A stretch of 21,384 bases of DNA from a virus, in the IMG/VR virus record IMGVR_UViG_3300030333_005121, positions 1 to 21,384 of that record; one strand, given 5' to 3'. The notes below the pieces were generated by a model. It made no database searches. It worked only from the letters and a program-made list of their open reading frames with translations, and was not told the DNA's origin. A program made the position numbers and the translations under genes. Shown one piece after another: positions 1 to 6,331 of this stretch; within the stretch, counting starts at the first letter, position 1; every line of letters starts with the position of its first letter.

Positions 1-4
1 CAAG

Positions 5-32
5 AAAGGGGTTCTAACGAACCCCTTTTTTT
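5..32 (+). terminator. Rho-independent terminator, possibly bidirectional
   Basis: A perfect 10-bp stem (AAAGGGGTTC at 5-14 with GAACCCCTTT at 19-28) closes a TAAC loop and is followed by an unbroken T run from 26 to 32. This is a textbook intrinsic terminator for transcription arriving from the left of the window. Read leftward, the same hairpin lies just past the gp53 stop codon, with only a short T-rich tail (TTTCTTG), so it may also end the leftward operon, though less strongly. It sits where two converging transcription units would meet. Confidence 0.9.
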
Positions 33-711
33 ATGGCATTGTAATATTAGTATTTTCCGTTCTTATTAATTCATCATTTACAAATTGAGACGATCTACCA
101 TATACCATTATATCTCTAAAGTCATTTAAGAAATCTTGTAGATATTCTCTCTTAAGCAAATAAATGCTTCTTTTTTCATTATTTAAACGTGTTTCATAAA
201 CATAATTTGCAATTCCTGTTCTAGTATCAGCAGTAGAAGGAGTTACATAGGATCCTGTTTCTCCATCTATACTATTCCAGTATGTTACTTTAAAATCAGA
301 TTGAACAACTTTACCTTCTGGTAAAATTACATGTCCTCTACCATCTTTAATTTCTTTTGTTTCATAATGATGAGTTTCGGATAGTCCCCCTTCAGAACCA
401 TACTTATTAAGTGCAAACTCATATAATTCCTGATCACTTAAAGGCCAATCATTTCTCATGTGAACTATATTGGCAGTAATTAAAACAACCCAATCTAATT
501 CATCACTACCATAGTAATCTTCTGCTACATTTTCTGGACGAAATCCTATAGGTATTTCATACTTATCAAACATAGTGAAAACATTTTGTAAATCATCTCT
601 TAGTTTTACTCTACGAAATAAATTTTTTACTTCAACATAATCCAAAGAAGAATTTTTGGATTTTAAGAATGATTGATATAATATGTTTGGTAATTCTTTA
701 AAGTATGCCAT
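31..711 (-). CDS. 53: Baseplate wedge subunit gp53
   Basis: This 226-residue protein resembles the T4 gp53 family, which joins the baseplate wedges together during tail assembly; T4 gp53 is 196 residues. Recognisable parts are the N-terminal LPNILYQSF segment (about residues 7-15) and the block ELDWVVLITANIVHMRNDWP (about 72-91) followed by LSDQELYEFALNKYG, typical of the family in marine T4-like phages. The ATG overlaps the gp48 stop codon by one base (TAATG), so translation is probably coupled to gp48. It is the last gene of the leftward unit and its stop codon lies in the T run of the terminator at 5-32. The family assignment rests on remembered sequence pattern, not on a search. Confidence 0.82.
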   Translation of the reverse strand: MAYFKELPNILYQSFLKSKNSSLDYVEVKNLFRRVKLRDDLQNVFTMFDKYEIPIGFRPENVAEDYYGSDELDWVVLITANIVHMRNDWPLSDQELYEFALNKYGSEGGLSETHHYETKEIKDGRGHVILPEGKVVQSDFKVTYWNSIDGETGSYVTPSTADTRTGIANYVYETRLNNEKRSIYLLKREYLQDFLNDFRDIMVYGRSSQFVNDELIRTENTNITMP

Positions 712-1946
712 TAGTATCCTACCGTATTGTCTCTATCAGAACCACTATCATCAAGATAATCAATATCATAGATTGGTTCAAGTTCTTTGAAGGTTAAATC
801 CATAATCATAGCAATTGGTTCTTTATTTTCATATGTTGCATATACTCCTTCAGCAGTATAATTAACTGCTATATCAGTTAAGAAGCATTGCTTAAATTTA
901 TGAAGGAATGGATGATTTCTTCTTCCTGATTTATACCTTAGTTCAAATACGCTAGGTGTATCTAAGAATAATGCAGTACCTTGATTTGATGTAGAGGTTA
1001 CTTTTGGTGCCATATTCATTTTAAAGGTTCTTATAATTAATTTTATTTGTTCTGCTTCATCTCTACTTCTTGGCATCATTTTAAATGAGAACCTAAAGTT
1101 TCTTAGGGTAGGACCGTTGAATAACAATTCCATATTTGGATTGAATACTTGTCCACTTTCTCTTGCTAATAGTTGATTAACTGATACGTTACCCCCAAAT
1201 GTATTAACAACACTTGATGCTAATTTTTTAGTAATAAGTTTCCTAAGTTCCTCACCACCTACACCAGTAGCACTTAGTGTCTTTGTTAACATTTTAGATG
1301 CTGCATCTCTTGCATTTCCCAATTTAGTTTCACCTTCTCCTGGTTTAGCACCCAGTGCATCCCCTACATTTTCCATGAATCCTTGAGCACCACCTACTGC
1401 AGCACCTACTATAGTATTCATTTTAGAATCACCATAAGATGTTGAGTTACCATCTTGAATATTTGCTGGTATTTGTAATAGAATAGTTCCTTTATTAACT
1501 AGTGAATGATTAGATAATCCACCAGGAACATCTGATTTGCGTTTAGCTCTTCTACTACCAGGTGCACCTACATAAAAATCACCATCACCTTTTACTGGTA
1601 CATATTTTCCAATATCAATTTGTAGATAATCTGTGGAATCCGTCATTGCTTCTAACGGATATCTTAATATACCACCTCTTGCCCATATTGGTTTTTTAAT
1701 ATTAAATGATATTGAAGAATTGGTAGGTTTAAATTTATTATGTTCTGATGCATTATTAAATGCATCTTTTTCAGTTTCCCCATAATTATCAGGAAGACTT
1801 CCTGGAACTGTATTTTTGTCTAATCCAAATTTTTTAGCACGTTTTTCAATTGCTTTTTTTCGAGCATTTATTATTCTTATTCTTTCTCTTTCTTCTCTTT
1901 TCTTTCGATGATCTTCTCTTCTTTGAGAACCAGTCTTTCTTCCCAT
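711..1946 (-). CDS. 48: Baseplate tail tube cap, gp48-like
   Basis: The protein has 411 residues; T4 gp48 has 364. Residues 1-40 are densely charged (RREDHRKKREERERIR and following) and probably helical. A block starting LRYPLEAMTDSTDYLQIDI (about 94-112) is the conserved N-terminal segment seen in gp48-type proteins. The C-terminal third (about 260-395), including LFNGPTLRNFRFSFKMMPRS and a strand-rich stretch ending MIMDLTFKELEPI, looks like the tail-tube fold shared by gp48, gp54 and gp19. gp48 sits on top of the baseplate and, with gp54, starts tube polymerisation. A glycine/alanine-rich middle (about 170-230) is unassigned. A CTAAATA late promoter lies 27 bases upstream. The main alternative is gp54; the neighbouring gp53 and the 2792 gene favour gp48. 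Confidence 0.65.
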   Translation of the reverse strand: MGRKTGSQRREDHRKKREERERIRIINARKKAIEKRAKKFGLDKNTVPGSLPDNYGETEKDAFNNASEHNKFKPTNSSISFNIKKPIWARGGILRYPLEAMTDSTDYLQIDIGKYVPVKGDGDFYVGAPGSRRAKRKSDVPGGLSNHSLVNKGTILLQIPANIQDGNSTSYGDSKMNTIVGAAVGGAQGFMENVGDALGAKPGEGETKLGNARDAASKMLTKTLSATGVGGEELRKLITKKLASSVVNTFGGNVSVNQLLARESGQVFNPNMELLFNGPTLRNFRFSFKMMPRSRDEAEQIKLIIRTFKMNMAPKVTSTSNQGTALFLDTPSVFELRYKSGRRNHPFLHKFKQCFLTDIAVNYTAEGVYATYENKEPIAMIMDLTFKELEPIYDIDYLDDSGSDRDNTVGY

Positions 1947-1968
1947 TATCGACCTATTTCTTGAATTA

Positions 1969-2316
1969 TTAGTTATTTAGACGGATTTTTCCATAAGGTA
2001 TTCCACGTAAGGATTCTATCTCATTTGAAGTAACCGTATGTAGGTTTCCAACTACTTCTTGCCATGTATATTGTCTTACATTTCCCCAATGAAAATTTAA
2101 TCCTTTGAAACCCCAATTATAAACATCTGTGACTGCAACTAGAGGAAATTCATCATATTGGATACCAGGTGTTTTGGGTTGATAAACAAAAGTATAATAG
2201 TTCCCTGCCTCAGGGACTGCTTCTGTTTGAGGCAGTGCTTCTAGTATTTCTAACATTAAATCATCTGGACTTTCAATTCCAATTAAGTTATCTGATATTT
2301 CTGCGATTCTATCCAT
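1969..2316 (-). CDS. Conserved protein of T4-like marine phages, function unknown
   Basis: This 115-residue protein lies between gp4 and gp48. Its core reads TFVYQPKTPGIQYDEFPLV (about 42-60), then VYNWGFKGLNFHWGNVRQYTW (about 65-85). The pattern of Y-x-P-K, a P-L-V strand and a G-x-x-G-L-N-F-H turn is familiar from small conserved proteins in marine T4-like genomes, but I cannot attach a role. There is no signal peptide or membrane segment. Its ATG overlaps the gp4 stop codon by one base, so it is probably co-translated with gp4, and its last codons contain the late promoter for gp48. A minor virion or head/neck role is a guess from the neighbours. Confidence 0.7.
   Translation of the reverse strand: MDRIAEISDNLIGIESPDDLMLEILEALPQTEAVPEAGNYYTFVYQPKTPGIQYDEFPLVAVTDVYNWGFKGLNFHWGNVRQYTWQEVVGNLHTVTSNEIESLRGIPYGKIRLNN
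1974..1980 (-). promoter_or_regulatory. Late promoter (CTAAATA) for gp48-gp53
   Basis: Read leftward, the sequence is CTAAATA followed by an AT-rich stretch, ending 27 bases before the gp48 ATG. It is identical to the two CTAAATA motifs in the divergent spacer at 2754-2790 and differs only at its second base from the CATAAATA form of the T4-type late consensus NATAAATA. It is embedded in the last sense codons of the 115-residue gene, which leaves only 22 bases between the genes. Phage late promoters of this type need only this -10-like element. Confidence 0.55.
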
Positions 2317-2753
2317 TACTTAATACCTAGTTCGTTTTCTGTTAATACCTTAAATTCTACCATTCTATCTTTACAATATTCTGTTGCTGCTTCCCATTTT
2401 GCTTGATTCTTTGCATACTCACATACTTCACGAATATATGATTTAGTTTTTATTTTTTGTACTTTAGGTTCTATGCATTGCTTCTTTGGTTTTATTTCAA
2501 TTACATATTTTTTAACTTGCCCATTACTTTCTCGTACCTTAATATAGAAATCTGGAAAGTATCTATGGTATCTATTATCTATTGGTGACTTGTAAGGAAT
2601 AAAGAATTCTTCACTTCCCCATTCTAAAATATTTTTATTACTATCACAATATTTCATGAACTTTAGTTCCCATAAAGAACGATATATTATGTTGGTATAA
2701 TCTCCTTTATACTTCTTAGGAACACTTGGTCTGAATTTTCCTTTATAAGCCAT
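2316..2753 (-). CDS. 4: Head completion protein gp4 with PD-(D/E)XK nuclease-like motif
   Basis: This 145-residue protein matches T4 gp4 (also called gp50/65), about 150 residues, which acts on filled heads before tail joining. It begins MAYKGKFRPS and has the family's YRSLWELKF and EWGSEEFFIPY blocks. The catalytic-type residues of a PD-(D/E)XK nuclease fold are visible: E29 in the first helix, P67-D68 in RYFPDFYI, and E86-x-K88 in VIEIKPKK. The C-terminal 50 residues are lysine/glutamate-rich and helical. It is the first gene of the leftward unit, with a CTAAATA late promoter 31 bases upstream. T4 gp4 mutants make heads that cannot join tails; nuclease activity is inferred from the fold, not known from this sequence. 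Confidence 0.88.
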   Translation of the reverse strand: MAYKGKFRPSVPKKYKGDYTNIIYRSLWELKFMKYCDSNKNILEWGSEEFFIPYKSPIDNRYHRYFPDFYIKVRESNGQVKKYVIEIKPKKQCIEPKVQKIKTKSYIREVCEYAKNQAKWEAATEYCKDRMVEFKVLTENELGIK

Positions 2754-2760
2754 CTAAATA
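2754..2760 (+). promoter_or_regulatory. Late promoter (CTAAATA), rightward
   Basis: CTAAATA lies directly after the gp4 start codon in the divergent spacer, 31 bases before the GTG of the tube-fold gene, and is followed by an AT-rich stretch. It is the exact inverse of the motif at 2784-2790, so the two promoters face each other. Confidence 0.55.
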
Positions 2761-2783
2761 GAAATAATATAAGACTCGTAAGG

Positions 2784-2790
2784 TATTTAG
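2784..2790 (-). promoter_or_regulatory. Late promoter (CTAAATA), leftward, for gp4
   Basis: On the minus strand this is CTAAATA, placed 30 bases upstream of the gp4 ATG. With the plus-strand copy at 2754-2760 it forms a 7-bp perfect inverted repeat separated by 23 bases. Expected transcript starts a few bases beyond each motif would make the two RNAs overlap slightly. Confidence 0.55.
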
Positions 2791-2791
2791 A

Positions 2792-3445
2792 GTGGCAAAG
2801 GGTATAGTACAAAGAATCACGATGGATGAAGTCAAGGAGAAACTTGGCAAGCTGTCGTTGACGAATCAGTATCAAGTTAACTTCTCATCTTTGAATAAAA
2901 CTATAAGTGATTATCTTCAAAAATTGGGAATTGATAATGCTAAAAATTTCTTATCTAGAGATTTGGGTTTATTATGTTCTGATGCATCATTACCTGCTAG
3001 TGCATTTGCAACTGGTGAAGTGAAGGATAATTTTATGGGTATTCCTCAAGAGTTTGCTCATACTCGTTTATATACTGATATTGATTTTACTTTTTATGTT
3101 GATGAAGATTATACTTCATTGAATATCTTTGAGGGATGGATGGATTATATTTCTGATGGTGCAGACGTAGATCCAGAAACAAAGAATTTCTATAGAAGAT
3201 TTAGATATCCAGATGATTATAAAGTCAATACAATGACAATCACTAAATTTGAAAAGAATCTTCAAAGAACTTTGATGTATGAATTTAAGAATGCTTTTCC
3301 TAAATCAATTACATCTTTACCTGTTACTTATGGTACAGCAGATCTTTTAAAAGTGACAGTTAACTTTAATTATGATAGATACGTTGTAACAAGAAGTGGT
3401 AGTACACAACCAGAATATAGTATATTACCACTTACAAATTCATAG
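2792..3445 (+). CDS. 54: Tail-tube-fold protein, probable baseplate tube initiator gp54
   Basis: A 217-residue protein starting at GTG; AAGG lies about 8 bases upstream, while the next in-frame ATG (2822) has no ribosome site. The segment SDASLPASAFATGEVKDNFMGIPQEFAHTRLY (about 63-94), then DIDFTFYVDEDY and a C-terminal strand pair around LLKVTVNFNYDRYV, is the pattern of the T4 tube-protein fold shared by gp19 and by the C-terminal domains of gp48 and gp54. In T4, gp54 binds gp48 on the finished baseplate and nucleates the gp19 tube. I choose gp54 over gp19 because the gene stands among baseplate genes, away from any sheath gene in view, and because its N-terminus differs from gp19. T4 gp54 is longer (320 residues), so the call is tentative. 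Confidence 0.58.
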   Translation: MAKGIVQRITMDEVKEKLGKLSLTNQYQVNFSSLNKTISDYLQKLGIDNAKNFLSRDLGLLCSDASLPASAFATGEVKDNFMGIPQEFAHTRLYTDIDFTFYVDEDYTSLNIFEGWMDYISDGADVDPETKNFYRRFRYPDDYKVNTMTITKFEKNLQRTLMYEFKNAFPKSITSLPVTYGTADLLKVTVNFNYDRYVVTRSGSTQPEYSILPLTNS

Positions 3446-3458
3446 TTAGAATTACCCC

Positions 3459-3466
3459 TATAAATA
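3459..3466 (+). promoter_or_regulatory. Late promoter (TATAAATA) upstream of gp26
   Basis: A perfect match to the T4 late consensus TATAAATA lies in the 45-base gap between the tube-fold gene and gp26, 24 bases before the gp26 ATG. It would drive the hub and tape-measure genes. Confidence 0.75.
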
Positions 3467-3490
3467 AATTTACTGAAGTGTGAAAACATT

Positions 3491-4210
3491 ATGCCATTAC
3501 CAAAGATTAATACTCCAACTTATGAGTTGACATTACCTTCTACAGGAAAAAAGATTAAGTATCGTCCATTTCTTGTTAGAGAAGAAAAAATTCTCATTAT
3601 GGCGTTGGAGACTGAAGATACTGAACAGATAACAAATGCTGTTGTTGATATAATAAGTGGATGTATCCTTACAAAAGGAGTTGATGTTACTAAACTTGCT
3701 ACTTTTGATATTGAATACTTATTCTTAAATGTTCGTTCAAAGTCAGTTGGTGAAAGTGTTGAGGTTAATGTAATTTGTCCTGATGATAATAAAACATCAG
3801 TGCAAGTTGAAATTGATATTGATTCTATTAAAATCCAAAAAACTAAAGGACATAAAAATATTATTAAACTTGATGATCAATACTCTATGAAACTTAAGTA
3901 TCCATCACTTAATGAATTTATTGATACTAATTTTGAATCTAGTGAGGAAAGTGATGTAAATAAATCATTGAATATGATTACTAATTGTATTGAGATGATT
4001 TATGATAAAGAGGAGAGTTGGGATGCTTCTGATTCAACTAAGCAAGAGTTAGAAGAATTTATAGAACAATTAAATAGTAAACAATTTAAAACTATTGAAA
4101 ACTTCTTTGAGACAATGCCTAAACTTTCTCATAAAATTAAGGTAACAAATCCAACGACTGAGGTGGAATCTGAAGTAGTGTTGGAGGGGTTGGCAAGTTT
4201 TTTCACCTAA
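3491..4210 (+). CDS. 26: Baseplate hub assembly protein gp26 (tail chaperone position)
   Basis: A 239-residue protein; T4 gp26 has 208. The N-terminus has the family signature: PTYELTLPSTGKKIKYRPF (about 9-27) followed by LVREEKILIMA. In T4, gp26 is needed with gp51 to form the baseplate hub. The middle (about 70-130) is strand-rich, and the C-terminal half is helical and acidic. The gene lies one small gene upstream of the tape-measure-like protein, exactly where other long-tailed phages place tail-assembly chaperones. Its last codons contain T_TTT_TTC preceded by GGAGG and followed by a hairpin, so some ribosomes probably shift to the -1 frame and continue into the gp51-like gene, giving a 300-residue fusion. 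No strong ribosome site is visible upstream of the ATG. Confidence 0.85.
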   Translation: MPLPKINTPTYELTLPSTGKKIKYRPFLVREEKILIMALETEDTEQITNAVVDIISGCILTKGVDVTKLATFDIEYLFLNVRSKSVGESVEVNVICPDDNKTSVQVEIDIDSIKIQKTKGHKNIIKLDDQYSMKLKYPSLNEFIDTNFESSEESDVNKSLNMITNCIEMIYDKEESWDASDSTKQELEEFIEQLNSKQFKTIENFFETMPKLSHKIKVTNPTTEVESEVVLEGLASFFT

Positions 4211-4240
4211 GTATGGCTCATACCAATCTTGAGTCATACT
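4183..4240 (+). promoter_or_regulatory. Candidate programmed -1 ribosomal frameshift signal
   Basis: Four elements stand in the order and spacing of known bacterial -1 signals such as dnaX. First, an internal Shine-Dalgarno-like GGAGG (4183-4187). Second, after a gap of 10 bases, the slippery heptamer T_TTT_TTC (4198-4204), aligned with gp26 codons TTT (4199-4201) and TTC (4202-4204). Third, a 5-base spacer. Fourth, an 11-bp stem with one G-U pair (4210-4220 with 4230-4240) and a 9-base loop. The -1 frame is open from 4174 to the gp51 stop at 4392. A shift would add H-L-S and then the whole gp51-like sequence after gp26 residue 238. All elements are read directly; that they work together is inference. 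Confidence 0.7.
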
Positions 4241-4392
4241 ATAAAGTAAACTTTGCCTTGGTTCAGCATCATAAATACTCTTTAACAGAGATTGAAAATA
4301 TGATTCCTTGGGAGAAGGAAGTTTATGTAACGTTATTAAGACAGTATATAGAAGAAGAAAATTTAAAGCAAGAACAAAGTGGCACTAATTAA
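4213..4392 (+). CDS. 51: gp51-like hub assembly catalyst / chaperone extension
   Basis: A 59-residue frame, MAHTNLESYYKVNF to KQEQSGTN. The core HHKYSLTEIENMIPWEKEVY (20-39) and the helical tail LLRQYIEEENLKQEQ resemble the conserved C-terminal part of T4 gp51 (249 residues), the protein needed with gp26 to assemble the hub. The short version is usual, as I recall, in marine T4-like phages. Its ATG is two bases after the gp26 stop, has no ribosome site at normal distance (GGAGG is 25 bases away) and lies inside a hairpin stem. The frame is -1 relative to gp26 and is open back to 4174, so the segment is probably made at least partly as a gp26 fusion by frameshifting. It overlaps the GTG of the next gene by 14 bases. 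Confidence 0.75.
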   Translation: MAHTNLESYYKVNFALVQHHKYSLTEIENMIPWEKEVYVTLLRQYIEEENLKQEQSGTN

Positions 4393-5590
4393 TAGTCTAA
4401 CAACTAGACCAAAATTAAATATAAGTAATATCAAATCTCCTTTTGGTAGTAGTGCCACTATACCAAAAATTTCTGCTGGACCAATTGCAAAGGCATTAGG
4501 ACAAGGGATATCTAAACCTAAAACGAGTCCACTTAATATTGATACTTTCCAAATTAAGACAAATATACAAAATATAGATGCGAACATAGCTTTGCGAAAA
4601 CGCATTGATATGTTATCTGGAGCCGTATTCAATATAAATCAACAGTTATCAGAAGTTAATGCGATAATAGGAGATATTGGTAATGCTTTAGCAATGGATT
4701 TTGCAAATAGAATTACAGAACAAAAGCAAGATAATAAAGCATTAAGGGCACAGGCAAGTGCAGAGAAAACAAGTCTTGCTGAAGGTGCATTAGAAAGTAC
4801 AAAAAAAATTGGAAAGGGTATAGGATCTGGAATAACTGGTGTTGCTTCTTCGGTTGGAAAGACATTAGGGTTGGGTAATATATTAAGTGCTGCTAAAATT
4901 CTTGCTGCTGGTGTTGCAATTAATGCATTATGGCCTAGTTTAAAGAAGATATTTGATTGGTCGATGAATAATCTTGATAAGATATTGTTAGTTGGTGGAG
5001 CAATTCTTGCTCTTAATGTTGTTAGTGGAATTGCAGGTTTACTTAAAATTGGATCTTTATTTTTAAGTCCTTGGTTTTGGGCTGCAATGGGAATAGTAGC
5101 TCTCTTAGCAGGAGGTGCTCTTCATGCAAATCAACAACAAAGACTTAGACAAAGTTTTAATGAAACTCATGATGATGAGATTACAACTGTAGAGGAGTTT
5201 AGGGAGGAAAATAAAGGTAAACCTCCAAGCAAGAAAAAACTTAATTTAACTCCAAGTCAGGCATATCTTGAAATGAGTGGACAAGTTTATGGTGGATCTG
5301 CATTACCATTTAATAAGGGTGGAATAGTTCCTGGTTCAGGTAATACTGATACTGTTCCTGCAATGTTAACTCCTGGTGAACTTGTTATTCCTAAAGAATT
5401 AGTAGGAAGATTTACACAATCTAAGATAAATTTACTTGAGATGGATTTACCTACTATTAAGAAAGAACCAACTTTGAATCAAGTAAACCCACCATTACCA
5501 GAAACAACTGAAGTTGAATATATTTCCTCAATTAATCCTTTGAATTCCTATATGACTACAACGCCAGAATTACATGGAATTTGTGCGTAA
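4379..5590 (+). CDS. Tape-measure-like tail protein
   Basis: A 403-residue protein starting at GTG (next in-frame ATG is residue 79), overlapping the gp51-like gene by 14 bases. Residues 75-150 look helical or coiled-coil. Two hydrophobic segments follow: about 201-221 (ILLVGGAILALNVVSGIAGLL) and about 228-248. The stretch GGIVPGSGNTDTVPAMLTPG (314-333), then ELVIPKELV, is a signature common near the C-terminus of phage tape-measure proteins. Its position directly after the gp26/gp51 chaperone-type pair and before gp27 agrees with a tape measure. It is shorter than T4 gp29 (590 residues), and the following 250-residue gene may supply the rest of the length. T4 gp28/gp29 equivalence is inferred from position. 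Confidence 0.6.
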   Translation: MALINSLTTRPKLNISNIKSPFGSSATIPKISAGPIAKALGQGISKPKTSPLNIDTFQIKTNIQNIDANIALRKRIDMLSGAVFNINQQLSEVNAIIGDIGNALAMDFANRITEQKQDNKALRAQASAEKTSLAEGALESTKKIGKGIGSGITGVASSVGKTLGLGNILSAAKILAAGVAINALWPSLKKIFDWSMNNLDKILLVGGAILALNVVSGIAGLLKIGSLFLSPWFWAAMGIVALLAGGALHANQQQRLRQSFNETHDDEITTVEEFREENKGKPPSKKKLNLTPSQAYLEMSGQVYGGSALPFNKGGIVPGSGNTDTVPAMLTPGELVIPKELVGRFTQSKINLLEMDLPTIKKEPTLNQVNPPLPETTEVEYISSINPLNSYMTTTPELHGICA

Positions 5591-6326
5591 GATCATGACA
5601 GCACTAAAAGAAGCAAAAAAACTTAAAATAACAGTAACCAATCTTAGAAGTGTTCTTATAAAAAGAACTAAGAGATTGGCTAATTTAAAAAAGATAAATT
5701 CAAGAGATCAAAATAATTTATTTTCAATACAGAGAAGAAGAAGTAGAGAAAAGAGATTAGAATCTCCTTTAAAATCAATTACTAAGAAAATAGTATCACC
5801 AATAAAGAAAATAGTACCTAAATTAAATATTGGAAAAGTTGTGGGTTTACTTTTTACTGGAGTTGCAGTAAATGCGATTATGAATAACATGGATAAAATA
5901 ACAGAAGGTGCTAATAATTTAAAAGAAAAAGCAGATTCGTGGTTTGGTGGTAATAAAAGTAAGTTAAATAAGATGGAAAAAGAATTAGATAATATTGATA
6001 CTAATAAATTACAAAATATGTCCGATAAATTCTTTAATAATTCGAAATTATTAGATGAAGAATTGTCAAAATTTCAAGGTGAGAGATCAAGAATTAAAGA
6101 AAGCAGTCAAGAAGAGAATAAAAGGCGTTTAGAAAAAACATTTCAAATGGGTGTTTTAACTCCTGGTGGAATTAGTAAGAAAGAGAAAGAAAAGGCAGGA
6201 AAAATTTTTGATACGGATATGATTGTTCCAGAAAATGAAGATGTTAGTAGTGGATTAATGGATAGTAAGTTGTTTGCACAACGTGATACTACTCTTGTTT
6301 TCTTGAATCAACCAATAGAGGTATAA
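5574..6326 (+). CDS. Basic helical protein, probable second tape-measure or hub component
   Basis: A 250-residue protein. The N-terminal 85 residues are strongly basic (runs such as RRRSREKRLE and KSITKKIVSPIKKIVPKL). A hydrophobic stretch (about 87-105, around GKVVGLLFTGVAVNAIM) is followed by charged helical sequence with lysine and glutamate repeats. The segment MGVLTPGGISKKEKEKAGK (about 199-217) echoes the TPG element of the preceding protein. The ATG at 5574 overlaps the upstream gene by 17 bases; a second ATG at 5595, four bases after that gene's stop, is an equally plausible start, and neither has a clear ribosome site. I do not recognise a family. Context suggests a rod inside the tail tube or a hub protein at the place of T4 gp28/gp29. 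Confidence 0.5.
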   Translation: MEFVRKIMTALKEAKKLKITVTNLRSVLIKRTKRLANLKKINSRDQNNLFSIQRRRSREKRLESPLKSITKKIVSPIKKIVPKLNIGKVVGLLFTGVAVNAIMNNMDKITEGANNLKEKADSWFGGNKSKLNKMEKELDNIDTNKLQNMSDKFFNNSKLLDEELSKFQGERSRIKESSQEENKRRLEKTFQMGVLTPGGISKKEKEKAGKIFDTDMIVPENEDVSSGLMDSKLFAQRDTTLVFLNQPIEV

Positions 6327-6331
6327 GATAA

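Noticed and set aside
4271-4277. ATAAATA inside the gp51-like gene as a promoter
   Set aside because: It encodes part of the conserved HHKYS motif, lies over 100 bases from the next start, and is expected by chance in AT-rich DNA.
4363-4632. Antisense open frame with a hydrophobic protein opposite the tape-measure start
   Set aside because: It begins and ends inside well-supported sense genes, has no ribosome site, and its hydrophobicity follows from AT-rich complementary codons.
5556-5590. Possible frameshift between the two tape-measure-like genes
   Set aside because: The second frame is open upstream only from 5556, would need a +1 shift, and no slippery run or stimulatory hairpin is visible. 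Ordinary overlapping starts explain it.
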